Source: Streptomyces vinaceus (GTDB lineage Bacteria > Actinomycetota > Actinomycetes > Streptomycetales > Streptomycetaceae). Taken from it: a stretch of DNA of 64,000 bases. The stretch covers positions 6,177,501 through 6,241,500 of the forward strand of contig NZ_CP023692.1 of assembly GCF_008704935.1 (NCBI RefSeq), read 5' to 3'. The translations under genes were made by a program, and so were the position numbers. Every line of letters begins with the position of its first letter. The first letter of the stretch is position 1. Under the pieces are notes generated by a model that saw only the letters and a program-made list of their open reading frames with translations, made no database searches and was not told where the DNA came from. Positions 11,229 through 22,440 of this stretch are shown here, piece by piece.

Positions 11229-11284
11229 CACTCGGCGTGCCGAGTGTGGCGATCGTTGACGCACCCCTGGTGACTGCCTACCTT
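11229..11284 (+). promoter_or_regulatory. Promoter and upstream dyad for the second MerR gene
   Basis: Near-consensus housekeeping promoter: ttgacg (11256-11261), 17-base spacer, taccTt-type hexamer tacctt (11279-11284). Ten bases upstream of the -35 is a perfect dyad cactcggc-gt-gccgagtg (11229-11246), a good candidate operator, possibly for autoregulation by the MerR protein encoded at 11316. Confidence 0.65.
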
Positions 11285-11315
11285 CGAGGGGGCAGGTCAA
11301 GGACGGAGGGTCGGC

Positions 11316-11954
<639 letters not shown>

Positions 11955-12037
11955 GTACGCGTCCCGGCGGGGCCGTGATCCGAAGGAGACGGCCCGGCCC
12001 CGGCCGGATGTCAGTGGCATGAGGCAGCATCGGGGCT

Positions 12038-13531
12038 GTGAGAGCAGCCCCGACCATCCTGCATCTGGACATGGACGCCTTCTACGCCTCCGTGGAGCAG
12101 GCGTCGAAGCCGAGCCTGCGCGGCAAGGCCGTGATCGTCGGCGGGCTCGGGCCGCGCGGGGTCGTCGCCACCGCTTCGTACGAGGCCCGGCGCTTCGGGG
12201 TGCATTCGGCGATGCCGACGGCCCAGGCGCGCCGGCTCTGCCCCAACGGCGCGTACCTGATCCCCCGCTTCCGGCTGTACCAGGCGGTCAGCGAGGTGGT
12301 CATGGGGCTGCTGAGGGAGCTGTCCCCGCTGGTGGAGCCGCTCAGCCTGGACGAGGCCTTCGTGGACCTGGAGGCGGGCGGGACCGCGTTCGACTCGGAG
12401 AGCGCCCGGGAGACGGGTGAGCGGCTGCGGGCGGACATCCGGGCCGCGACGGGGCTGAGCGGGTCCGTGGGGCTGGCGGGGTCCAAGATGCTGGCCAAGG
12501 TGGCGTCCGAGGAGGCCAAGCCGGCCGGGCTGCTGCTGATCGAGCCGGGGACGGAGAGGGAGCTGCTCGCCCCGATGTCGGTGCGGACCCTGCCGGGGGT
12601 GGGGCCCGTCACCGGGGAGCACCTGCGGCGGGCCGGGATCACCACGGTCGGGGAGCTGGCCGAGGCCGGCGAGGACGAGCTGGTGCGGATGGTCGGGCGC
12701 TCGCACGGGGTGGGGCTGTACCGGATGGCGCTGGGGCTGGACGACCGGCCGGTGGTCGCCGAGCGCGACGCGAAGTCGGTGTCGGTGGAGGACACCTTCG
12801 ACGTGGACCTGCACGACCGCGTGCGGATCCGGACCGAGGTGCAGCGGCTCGCCGACCGGTGCGTGCAGCGGCTGCGCGGCTCGGGGCACTCGGGGCGGAC
12901 GATCGTGCTCAAGGTGCGGCGGTACGACTTCTCGACCCTGACGCGCTCCGAGACGCTGCGCGGGCCCACGGACGACCCCGCGGTGGTGCGGGAGGCCGCG
13001 GCGAGGCTGCTGGAGGCCGTGGACACCACGGGCGGGGTGCGGCTGCTGGGAGTGGGCGTGACGGGCCTGGCGGACTACACGCAGGAGGACCTGTTCGCGC
13101 AGTCCATGGCGGCGGAGGAGGCGGCCGCGGCGGAGGCGGCTGCCGGGGCTGCCGAGGCCGCCGGAGAGGGTGCCGCAGGGGCTGTGGGCCAGGAGGGGGG
13201 CGCCGCGACGGGGGCTGGTGCGCCGTCGGGGTCAGCGGGGCCTGGAGGACTTGAAGGGCTTCGAGGGCCCGCCGAGGCCCCTGGGGCCGGGGGGTCGGCC
13301 GGGGAGCCCGAGCCGGCCCCGGAGCGGCGCTGGGCGGCCGGGAGTGACGTACTGCACGCCGTCCACGGGCCCGGGTGGGTGCAGGGCAGCGGGGTCGGGA
13401 GGGTGACCGTCCGGTTCGAGCAGCCCGGATCGCCGCCGGGCCGGGTGCGCACCTTCCGGGTGGACGACCCCGAGCTGGAGCCCTCCGACCCGCTGCCCCT
13501 CGTAGGACAGGAAGATCCGCGGAGGCCCTAG
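12038..13531 (+). CDS. dinB: DNA polymerase IV
   Basis: Y-family translesion DNA polymerase of 497 residues. Catalytic acidic residues are present in HLDMDAFYASVE (D11 region) and SLDEAF (D105, E106); helix-hairpin-helix TLPGVGPVTGEHL follows near 185-200 and the little-finger domain after 240. A beta-clamp binding peptide QEDLF occurs at 349-353. Beyond it is an Ala/Gly-rich linker (355-425) and an extra C-terminal beta domain (about 428-485, from WAAGSDVLHAVHGPGWVQG), giving a protein about 140 residues longer than E. coli Pol IV, as is common in streptomycetes. GTG start, no LexA-type box upstream. A degenerate copy of the dispersed gene-end repeat lies at 11976-11994. The stop codon overlaps the stop of the facing gene. 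Confidence 0.93.
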   Translation: MRAAPTILHLDMDAFYASVEQASKPSLRGKAVIVGGLGPRGVVATASYEARRFGVHSAMPTAQARRLCPNGAYLIPRFRLYQAVSEVVMGLLRELSPLVEPLSLDEAFVDLEAGGTAFDSESARETGERLRADIRAATGLSGSVGLAGSKMLAKVASEEAKPAGLLLIEPGTERELLAPMSVRTLPGVGPVTGEHLRRAGITTVGELAEAGEDELVRMVGRSHGVGLYRMALGLDDRPVVAERDAKSVSVEDTFDVDLHDRVRIRTEVQRLADRCVQRLRGSGHSGRTIVLKVRRYDFSTLTRSETLRGPTDDPAVVREAAARLLEAVDTTGGVRLLGVGVTGLADYTQEDLFAQSMAAEEAAAAEAAAGAAEAAGEGAAGAVGQEGGAATGAGAPSGSAGPGGLEGLRGPAEAPGAGGSAGEPEPAPERRWAAGSDVLHAVHGPGWVQGSGVGRVTVRFEQPGSPPGRVRTFRVDDPELEPSDPLPLVGQEDPRRP

Positions 13532-13899
13532 GGGGTGTCCTCCCCGTTCGCCAGGCGGCCGAAGTCGCGCTGGATGTCCGACGGGAGGGAGACGTCCAGG
13601 CCGTAGTGGTGGTAGAGCTGGAGTTCCTGCTCGGGGGAGAGGTGGCGGCCGACGCCGAAGTCCGGGGCGTCCTTGATGAGGGCCCGCTCGAAGGGGACCC
13701 GCAGGGTGTCGTCGACGACCTCGCTCGGCTCCAGCGGGACGAACGCGTCCCGGCTGAACAGGCCCGTCCGGACGGCCGCCCATTCGGGCACGCCCGTGGC
13801 ATCGTCGAGGTACACCTCGTCCACGGTGCCGATCTTGGTTCCGTTGCGGTCGAACGCCTTGCGGCCGATCAGGCTGCGCGGATCGATGTCGGTCTGCAC
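13528..13899 (-). CDS. PRC-barrel domain protein
   Basis: Protein of about 123 residues with one PRC-barrel domain (DPRSLIGRKAFDRNGTKIG to VPLEPSEVVDDTLRVPF), then a charged C-terminal helix with a DFGVGRHLSPEQE motif. PRC-barrel domains occur in RNA-processing and photosynthetic reaction-centre proteins; small stand-alone versions in streptomycetes have no assigned role. The GTG at 13899 has ggaggg just upstream; a longer in-frame start lacks such support. The gene faces dinB, and the two stop codons share the tetranucleotide ctag at 13528-13531, so their 3' ends overlap by four bases. Confidence 0.82.
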   Translation of the reverse strand: MQTDIDPRSLIGRKAFDRNGTKIGTVDEVYLDDATGVPEWAAVRTGLFSRDAFVPLEPSEVVDDTLRVPFERALIKDAPDFGVGRHLSPEQELQLYHHYGLDVSLPSDIQRDFGRLANGEDTP

Positions 13900-14014
13900 G
13901 GTCCCTCCATATGGTCGCAACTCCTCCGTAATGACTACAGAAGGGCATTTCCGCAGTGCGGGCCACTCGAAGCGAGGGCCAGAACCTCGCTGGTAGGCTG
14001 GGTGACGGCTGTTG

Positions 14015-14240
14015 ACCCTGTGCGGGAGAGTCCTCCGAGTGAGTACGACGGAGGCGCCGAAGGAGCAAATCCTCCCCGGAATCTCTCAGGCATACGTACC
14101 GCACGTGACGAGGCCACTCTGGAAAGCAGGGGCGGGTACCGGGCGCGCAGTGCCGGTTCCCCTCCTCACCGACGGTGAAAGCCGGAATCAGCGGGCCACC
14201 CCCGCGACTCCGGTGAAGCTCTCAGGTTGAGATGACAGAG
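14015..14240 (+). promoter_or_regulatory. Tandem glycine riboswitch
   Basis: Two consecutive aptamer-like units precede gcvP. Unit one shows gcgggagag (14022-14030), gccgaaggagcaaat and aatctctcagg (to 14090). Unit two shows cactctggaaagcagg, gacggtgaaagccgg and the closing gaagctctcaggttgag with atgacagag (to about 14240). These are the diagnostic core strings of the glycine riboswitch class. Tandem aptamers usually turn gene expression on when glycine is abundant, which suits a glycine-breakdown gene. Boundaries are approximate. Confidence 0.92.
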
Positions 14241-14309
14241 GGGGAGGCCGTCCGGGTGCCCGCGCCGTGGTGCCCCTCGCAGGTCGTACGACCCAGGAGG
14301 CCTCCGTAC

Positions 14310-17195
<2,886 letters not shown>

Positions 17196-17223
17196 CACAT
17201 TCGTATGACGTGACGGCATGACG

Positions 17224-17262
17224 AAGGGGCCGGTCCGGGAGAATCATTCCCGGGCCGGCCCC
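17224..17262 (+). terminator. Terminator after gcvP
   Basis: Long inverted repeat aaggggccggtccggga / tcccgggccggcccctt with a 5-7 base loop, about 28 bases past the gcvP stop. Some mismatches but a very stable stem; it can serve both facing genes. Confidence 0.85.
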
Positions 17263-17306
17263 TTCGTCGTTCTCTTCTGCTCCGTCCCGTTCAGTGCTGT
17301 CGCCGA

Positions 17307-17513
17307 TCAGGCCGCCTTCATCACGTGCGCCGCCGCGAGCGGGCGGTGCGGGGCGATGATCTGGCCGTCCGGCAGCAGCTCACCGGTGTCCTCGAAGAGC
17401 AGGACGCCGTTGCACAGCAGGCTCCAGCCCTGTTCCGGGTGGTTGGCCAACGGCTTGGCGGCCTCCCGGTCGGCGGAGTCGGCTGACGGGCACGCTGGCT
17501 GGTGCTGGCACAT
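17307..17513 (-). CDS. DUF5999 family protein
   Basis: Small cytoplasmic protein of 68 residues. It begins MCQHQPACPSADSADREAA with closely spaced Cys and His residues, followed by HPEQGWSLLCNGVLLFEDTG and ELLPDGQIIAPHRPL. This pattern is widespread in streptomycetes and is classified as a domain of unknown function. The N-terminal C-x-H-x4-C cluster and the later Cys could bind a metal, but this is inference. I chose ATG 17513 because the family normally starts MCxHQP; ATG 17570, with a better ribosome site, would add a basic 19-residue tail. Confidence 0.8.
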   Translation of the reverse strand: MCQHQPACPSADSADREAAKPLANHPEQGWSLLCNGVLLFEDTGELLPDGQIIAPHRPLAAAHVMKAA

Positions 17514-17823
17514 GGATGCGTTCTTTCGCTGCGATGTGGTCTGTGTGCTGCGGCTCGATGCTTTGTTCATGGCCGCCCCCCGTATCAACGTCTTGGTTTG
17601 GTCAGGGTCCCAGTGTTGCCCTCCGGAGTTGCGTCCGCAGGGATTTCCCGGCAGCTGTCCTCATAGATTGATGACGCATCACCCGTGCGGGCGGTTCAGC
17701 TCAACTCCCCTGTCATTTCGGGTGGTTCGGGTTGGCCCGGGTGGGCTAGGCCGAATGGGTCGTACGGGCCACCGTCGTGGAACGCACCTGCTCAGCGCCG
17801 CCGGACGGCGGCCTCGAACCCGC
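17514..17823. other. Intergenic stretch without a gene
   Basis: About 310 bases of lower coding character between two minus-strand genes. It contains the upstream region of the DUF5999 gene and, at its far end, a short hairpin (17797-17812) after the next gene. No convincing open reading frame or RNA was seen. Confidence 0.6.
17797..17812 (-). terminator. Short hairpin after the 17824-18447 gene
   Basis: gccgcc-ggac-ggcggc, six paired bases with a four-base loop, 12 bases beyond the minus-strand stop. Modest evidence for a terminator, with no T-run. Confidence 0.45.
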
Positions 17824-18447
17824 TCAGGCGGCCGGCGCGGCCATCGACGGCGGGACCGGCGGGCTCGGCGGAGTGAGCCGGTGCGTCATCACGGGCAGCA
17901 GTTCGGACACCGGGTGCGGCCGGTACGGGGCGATGCCGGGCGGGGCCGGCGCCAGCGGCACCAGCAGGTCCGCGGCGGCCGGCAGCCCGGCGGAGGCGTC
18001 GGCGCCCACCGCCCCGTGCAGCCACAGCGTCAGCATGTACAGCTCCGGTACGGACAGCAGCCGCGGCTGGTAGCTCTTGCCGAGGGATTCCGCCTGGCGC
18101 AGCGCGCGTTCGGTGGCGGCGACATAGGGGCCCTCGAAGAAATGGGAGAAGACCCAGCCGTCCGGCGTCAACCGGGTGTCCGCGGCCGCGACGTACCGGT
18201 CGCCGCTGCGGATCAGGAACCGCCAGGCGGTCAGCCGGGTGCGGGGCGGGCGGCCCCCCGCTGCCAGCTGGGAGATGTTCAGCCGGTCCAGGACGTGGAC
18301 CGGAAGCGGCAGTTCGGCGGTCATCGGGCCGCCTTGCAGCGCACGCAGGGCCGGAGTGTGCGCCTCGTGGACGGCGGTGGGGGAACCGAGTGCCGCGAGG
18401 ACGCTGCGCAGGGCGGGCGCGGGAGCCGGAGGGACATGCAGCGGCAT
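17824..18447 (-). CDS. Protein of unknown function, about 207 residues
   Basis: I do not recognise a family. The protein runs from MPLHVPPAPAPALRSVLAAL, with a conserved-looking middle (VLDRLNISQLAAGGRPPRTR, then AWRFLIRSGDRYVAAADTRL, then WVFSHFFEGPYVAATERAL), to a Pro-rich tail. There are no signal peptide, membrane segments or cysteines. GC-rich third positions argue that it is real. The ATG at 18447 has gagagg upstream. It is transcribed away from the GCS2-type ligase gene across a 495-base divergent region, so shared control is possible. The short aromatic and Arg-rich motifs might suit a nucleic-acid or ligand-binding fold, but this is a guess. Confidence 0.72.
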   Translation of the reverse strand: MPLHVPPAPAPALRSVLAALGSPTAVHEAHTPALRALQGGPMTAELPLPVHVLDRLNISQLAAGGRPPRTRLTAWRFLIRSGDRYVAAADTRLTPDGWVFSHFFEGPYVAATERALRQAESLGKSYQPRLLSVPELYMLTLWLHGAVGADASAGLPAAADLLVPLAPAPPGIAPYRPHPVSELLPVMTHRLTPPSPPVPPSMAAPAA

Positions 18448-18942
18448 GGTGGGTCGCCTCTCACTTGGGAGACCTGTGGAACGGGGCAGGTGCGGACGGC
18501 GCTGTCGCATTCTGGGGCCAGAGGGGGGCTGAGGGGCAATGGCCGCGCGCCAACTCTCTGCCTCGTTTGCGGAGTTTATACGACATGTGTTCACGCAGTG
18601 TTTCGGCTAGCTGTCCCGCCTATTGCCGACAAGGCGCTTACCGGTCCCGCTGACATGGCTTTCATGCCGGTTGTACACGAACAAGTCGCGTTGACCTCGG
18701 AGGTTACCGGACGAGGGCTCGGCTGGAAAGCGTCCATTATCCGGAACCGGCAAAACCCATGCGGAATTTGCGTACGAAGCCATGCCAGGTGAATGTGCCA
18801 TAGCGCCCTTCGGCCAAACCGGCGCGCGCTCCCCGCCACGCACGCCCCCCGCGGCGTTATCGATCTCGCCTCCGGGGCATCATCGACCGTACACACGCGC
18901 CTGGGTGGCATGGGCCGGGCGCTATCGAGGAGGGACGCTCCG
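18448..18942. other. Divergent intergenic region, 495 bases
   Basis: It separates two divergently read genes. The stretch 18550-18800 is poorer in GC than its surroundings, which suits promoter DNA. On the minus strand tataaa (complement of 18575-18580) is a possible -10. I found no reading frame with streptomycete codon bias and no RNA gene. Confidence 0.6.
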
Positions 18943-20478
18943 ATGGGGGAGAAGGTCGTGGCGGGCGGATTCGACCTGTCCGATCGGCAGAAGTATCGGA
19001 GGAAGCTCCACGAGTGCCTGGAGGGGCTGGAGCGGCTTCTGGCGGAGAAGAGGTTCGATCGTCCCAAGAACATGATGGGGCTGGAGATCGAGCTGAATCT
19101 GGCGGGTTCCGACGGGTTGCCGCGAATGGTGAATGCCCAGGTTCTGGAGCGGATAGCGAGCCAGGATTTCCAGACCGAACTGGGAATGTTCAACCTGGAG
19201 GTGAACGTACTCCCGCACCGCCTCGGCGGCCGGGTATTCGACCAGCTCGCCGAGGAACTCAGCGCGGGTCTCGGCTATGCCCACCGGCAGGCCGCGGAGA
19301 TCGACGCCGGGGTGGTGATGATCGGCATCCTGCCGACCATCACCCGCTCCGACCTGGTCACCGCCAACCTCTCCGCGGTCGACCGCTACTCGCTGTTGAA
19401 CGAGCAGATCCTGATGATGCGGGGCGAGGACTTCCTGCTCGACATCGACGGGGTGGAGCGGCTCACCTGGAGCACCGGGTCGATCGTCCCGGAGGCCGCC
19501 TGCACCTCCGTACAGCTGCACCTGCAGGTGACGCCCGGGCGGTTCGCCGACGTGTGGAACGCGGCGCAGGCGGTGACGGCCGTGCAGATAGCCGTCGGCG
19601 CCAACTCGCCGTTCCTGTTCGGGCGCGAGCTGTGGCGCGAGTCGCGGCCACCGCTCTTCACCCAGGCCACCGACACCCGGCCGCCCGAGCTGCAGGCCCA
19701 GGGGGTGCGGCCGCGGACCTGGTTCGGCGAGCGCTGGGTGGAGTCGGCGTACGAGCTCTTCGCGGAGAACGTGCGGTACTTCCCGGCCCTGCTGCCGATC
19801 TGCGACGAGGAGGAGCCGCTGCGCGTGCTCGCCGAGGGCGGGGTGCCGAGCCTGCAGGAGCTGGTCCTGCACAACGGGACGGTCTACCGCTGGAACCGGC
19901 CCGTGTACGGGGTCGCCGACGGGATGCCGCACCTGCGGGTGGAGAACCGGGTGCTGCCGGCCGGGCCGACGGTCGCCGACGTGGTGGCGAACGCCGCCTT
20001 CTACTACGGGCTGGTCCGTACGCTCGCCGACGAGCAGCGGCCGGTGTGGACGCGGCTGCCGTTCGCCGAGGCGGAGGCCAACTTCGACGCGGCCTGCCGG
20101 TACGGGATCGACGCGCGGCTGCGCTGGCCGCGCCGGGGCCGGGGCGGTGGGCTCGCCAGCGTCCCGGCCGTACGCCTGGTCCTGGACGAGCTGCTGCCGA
20201 TGGCGGCGGCCGGGCTGGACGCGTGGGGCATCGAGCCCGCCGACCGCGACCACTACCTCGGCATCATCGAGGAGCGCTGCCAGCGGCGGGTCAACGGGGC
20301 GACCTGGCAGGTGGACACCTACCACCGGGCGCTGGCCTCCGGGATGGAACGGGACGAGGCGCTGGCGGCCATCACCCGGCGCTACAGCGAGCTCATGCAC
20401 AAGGGCGACCCGGTGCACACCTGGCCGGTCGGGCTGGCCGACGAGGAGGTGAGCGCCGCGGTGCCGGCACGGCGCTGA
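18943..20478 (+). CDS. Glutamate-cysteine ligase family (GCS2) protein
   Basis: Protein of 511 residues of the GCS2 superfamily. It starts with a charged helix (KYRRKLHECLEGLERLLAEK) and then MMGLEIELNL (about 45-55), the acidic metal-ATP motif of the family, followed by FNLEVNVLPHRLGG and a middle with PEAACTSVQLHLQV typical of the carboxylate-amine ligase core. Such enzymes form gamma-glutamyl bonds with ATP. Streptomycetes make mycothiol rather than glutathione, so glutathione synthesis is an unlikely job; the amine substrate is not known. Relatives include EgtA of the ergothioneine route, but no egt genes lie nearby. Strong gaggaggga ribosome site before ATG 18943. Confidence 0.82.
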   Translation: MGEKVVAGGFDLSDRQKYRRKLHECLEGLERLLAEKRFDRPKNMMGLEIELNLAGSDGLPRMVNAQVLERIASQDFQTELGMFNLEVNVLPHRLGGRVFDQLAEELSAGLGYAHRQAAEIDAGVVMIGILPTITRSDLVTANLSAVDRYSLLNEQILMMRGEDFLLDIDGVERLTWSTGSIVPEAACTSVQLHLQVTPGRFADVWNAAQAVTAVQIAVGANSPFLFGRELWRESRPPLFTQATDTRPPELQAQGVRPRTWFGERWVESAYELFAENVRYFPALLPICDEEEPLRVLAEGGVPSLQELVLHNGTVYRWNRPVYGVADGMPHLRVENRVLPAGPTVADVVANAAFYYGLVRTLADEQRPVWTRLPFAEAEANFDAACRYGIDARLRWPRRGRGGGLASVPAVRLVLDELLPMAAAGLDAWGIEPADRDHYLGIIEERCQRRVNGATWQVDTYHRALASGMERDEALAAITRRYSELMHKGDPVHTWPVGLADEEVSAAVPARR

Positions 20479-20502
20479 CACCGGGGGTCCGGCGACCGCC
20501 GC

Positions 20503-20531
20503 GGGTCCGCCCCGGGTCCGCCCCGGGTCCG
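20503..20531. repeat. 11-base tandem repeat
   Basis: gggtccgcccc occurs twice in a row (20503-20513, 20514-20524) and a third time in part (20525-20531), in the short gap after the ligase gene. Probably slippage-derived; no function apparent. Confidence 0.75.
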
Positions 20532-20601
20532 GTGATCCCCCTCCGCCGCCGAAGGGGCAGTATGGGGTGGACGAAGCGGAACGGCGGGACGGGAGTCGGA
20601 C

Positions 20602-21402
20602 GTGCGGGCGGAGCCGGAAGCGGTGGTCAAGACGTTGCACCCCGAGAACGAGCGGGGGATCCTGCGCGCCGAGACGCTGCTCGTGCTGGCGCTGTCGCTC
20701 GGCGCGAGCGCCCTCTCCTCGCTGATCAGCTTCATCGGGTCGCTGACCAAGCCCGGCGGCCTCAAGGACCAGGCCGCCACGCTGAACGGCTCGTACGCCC
20801 CCGGCCGGCCCTGGCTGGACCTGGCCTGGCAGCTGTTCGGCATCGGCACCGCGCTGGTGCCGGTGCTGCTGGTCGCCCACCTGCTGACGCGCGAGGGTGC
20901 GGCGGGACTGCGGGTCCTGGGCTTCGACCGGACCCGGCCCGGCTGGGACCTAGGGCGCGGAGCCCTGGTCGCGGCCGGGATCGGGAGTGCGGGGCTGGCC
21001 TTCTACCTGGGGGCGCGGGCGGGCGGGTTCAACCTGACGGTGGTGCCGGAGGCGCTGCCCGACGTGTGGTGGAAGTTCCCCGTACTGATCCTCTCCGCGG
21101 TGCAGAACGCCGTGGTGGAGGAGGTCATCGTGCTGGCCTATCTGCTGCGCCGGCTCGACCAGCTGGGCTGGTCGCCGACGGCCGCGCTGCTGGCCAGCTC
21201 GGTGCTGCGCGGCTCGTACCACCTCTACCAGGGGATCGGCGGGTTCATCGGCAACATGGTGATGGGCGTCGTCTTCGTCCTCGCCTACCGCCGCTGGGGC
21301 CGGGTCATGCCGCTCGTCGTCGCGCACGCGCTGCTCGACATCGTCGCCTTCGGCGGGTACGCGCTGCTGGCGGGCAAGGTGGGCTGGCTGCCGACCCCGT
21401 AG
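20602..21402 (+). CDS. CPBP family intramembrane metalloprotease-like protein
   Basis: Protein of 266 residues with about eight hydrophobic segments. The CPBP (Abi/CAAX-processing) pattern is present: E173-E174 in NAVVEEVIVLAYLLRRL, then SYHLYQGIGG with a His near residue 213, and a late HALLD. In working proteases these acidic and His residues hold a metal inside the membrane. Bacterial members are linked to bacteriocin immunity, peptide processing or protein maturation, but no peptide gene is visible nearby. GTG start at 20602. The gene is 123 bases beyond the ligase gene, with a small tandem repeat between. Confidence 0.84.
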   Translation: MRAEPEAVVKTLHPENERGILRAETLLVLALSLGASALSSLISFIGSLTKPGGLKDQAATLNGSYAPGRPWLDLAWQLFGIGTALVPVLLVAHLLTREGAAGLRVLGFDRTRPGWDLGRGALVAAGIGSAGLAFYLGARAGGFNLTVVPEALPDVWWKFPVLILSAVQNAVVEEVIVLAYLLRRLDQLGWSPTAALLASSVLRGSYHLYQGIGGFIGNMVMGVVFVLAYRRWGRVMPLVVAHALLDIVAFGGYALLAGKVGWLPTP

Positions 21403-21414
21403 CGGGACCTCCCG

Positions 21415-22260
21415 TCAGGGGCGGGTGAGCAGCTCGCCGTCGATGACGGTGACCGCGTTGCCGGTCAGGAGCGTACGGTCGCCGGCGAGGCGGACCGCGA
21501 CGAGCCCGGTGCGCGCCCCGCCCTGGAGGCCGACGAGCGAGGCACGGCCCAGCCGGGCGGCCCAGAACGGCGCGAGCGCGGTGTGGGCGCTGCCCGTGAC
21601 GGGGTCCTCGTCGATCCCGAAGGCCGGGAAGAAGCCGCGGGAGACGAAGTCGTACCCGCGCGAGGGATCCTCGGCGGCCGCGGTGACGATCACCCCGCGG
21701 CGCGCGAAGCCGCGCAGAGCGGCGAGGTCGGGGGTGAGCTCTCGTACCGCCCGCTCGTCCGCCAGCTCGACGAGCAGGTCGCCGATGTGCTCGGAGGTGT
21801 CGTGGACGGACCGGATCTCGACGCCGAGGGCGCTGCGTACGGCGGGATCCGCCTCGACCGGCGTCAGCGACGAGGTCGGGAAATCCATGGTGATCGTGGA
21901 GCCCTCGGCGGCTTCTGCGGCTTCTGCGGCTTCGGCGGCTTCGGCGGTGAGGATGCCGCACCGCGCGGAGAACCGGATCAGCCCCGTGGCCAGGCCGCTG
22001 GTCGCGATGACGTGCGCCGTGGCGAGGGTGGCGTGGCCGCACATGTCGACCTCGGCTGTCGGCGTGAACCAGCGCAGGGCCCAGTCGGCGTCCCCGCCGG
22101 GCGGCAGCGGGCGGGCGAAGGCGGTCTCGGAGAGGTTGACCTCGGCGGCGACCTGCTGGAGCCAGGCGTCCGGGGGGAACTCGCCGTCGAGGAGGAGGAC
22201 TCCGGCGGGGTTCCCGCGGAAGGGGCGGTCGGTGAAGGCGTCGACGATTCGGAGGCGCAT
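21415..22260 (-). CDS. PhzF family isomerase-like protein
   Basis: Protein of about 281 residues with the two-lobed diaminopimelate-epimerase fold of PhzF: MRLRIVDAFTDRPFRGNPAG, then NLSETAF, the RWFTPTAEVDMCGHATLA motif, and FGIDEDPVTGSAHTALAP in the second lobe. The catalytic Glu in NLSETAF (about residue 46) is present. PhzF itself isomerizes a phenazine precursor, but most members act on unknown metabolites; no phenazine genes are here. A 4-unit 9-base tandem repeat at 21910-21945 encodes an Ala-Ala-Glu run in a surface loop. The ATG at 22260 is chosen by homology; a longer frame upstream lacks support. It diverges from the PadR gene. Confidence 0.86.
   Translation of the reverse strand: MRLRIVDAFTDRPFRGNPAGVLLLDGEFPPDAWLQQVAAEVNLSETAFARPLPPGGDADWALRWFTPTAEVDMCGHATLATAHVIATSGLATGLIRFSARCGILTAEAAEAAEAAEAAEGSTITMDFPTSSLTPVEADPAVRSALGVEIRSVHDTSEHIGDLLVELADERAVRELTPDLAALRGFARRGVIVTAAAEDPSRGYDFVSRGFFPAFGIDEDPVTGSAHTALAPFWAARLGRASLVGLQGGARTGLVAVRLAGDRTLLTGNAVTVIDGELLTRP
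21910..21945. repeat. 9-base tandem repeat inside the PhzF-like gene
   Basis: Four consecutive copies of ggcttctgc/ggcttcggc, read on the minus strand as repeated Ala-Glu-Ala codons. In frame, so copy-number change would only lengthen or shorten a loop. Confidence 0.85.
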
Positions 22261-22348
22261 GGACCGACCGTAGAGCCGTTTCTTGATCGTCGACAAAGGC
22301 CAATCGTGGATGACTGGCCTGGTCACGGCCGTGTTCGGTAAGAGTTTC

Positions 22349-22387
22349 CGATATATCGTTGACGTGTCGCGATGGGTCAGCGATAGT
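22349..22387 (+). promoter_or_regulatory. Promoter and PadR-type operator for the PadR gene
   Basis: A perfect dyad cgatatatcg (22349-22358) abuts a -35 hexamer ttgacg (22359-22364), followed by a 17-base spacer and a -10 gatagt (22382-22387). AT-rich atat-containing palindromes are typical PadR sites, so autoregulation by the protein encoded at 22441 is likely. Confidence 0.75.
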
Positions 22388-22440
22388 TGAGGCATCGCAC
22401 GAGCGATGACGTGAAACCGAAAGACGAAAGGAGCGCAGTC

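Noticed and set aside
11955..12037. LexA (SOS) box upstream of DNA polymerase IV
   Set aside because: No GAAC-N4-GTTC-like palindrome is present in the gap.
18591..19193. Minus-strand frames in the divergent region 18448-18942 and beyond
   Set aside because: Poor codon bias, no ribosome site, and they run into the ligase gene on the opposite strand.
20503..20531. Possible operator made of the 11-base tandem repeat
   Set aside because: Located just behind a gene and far from a promoter; slippage is the simpler explanation.
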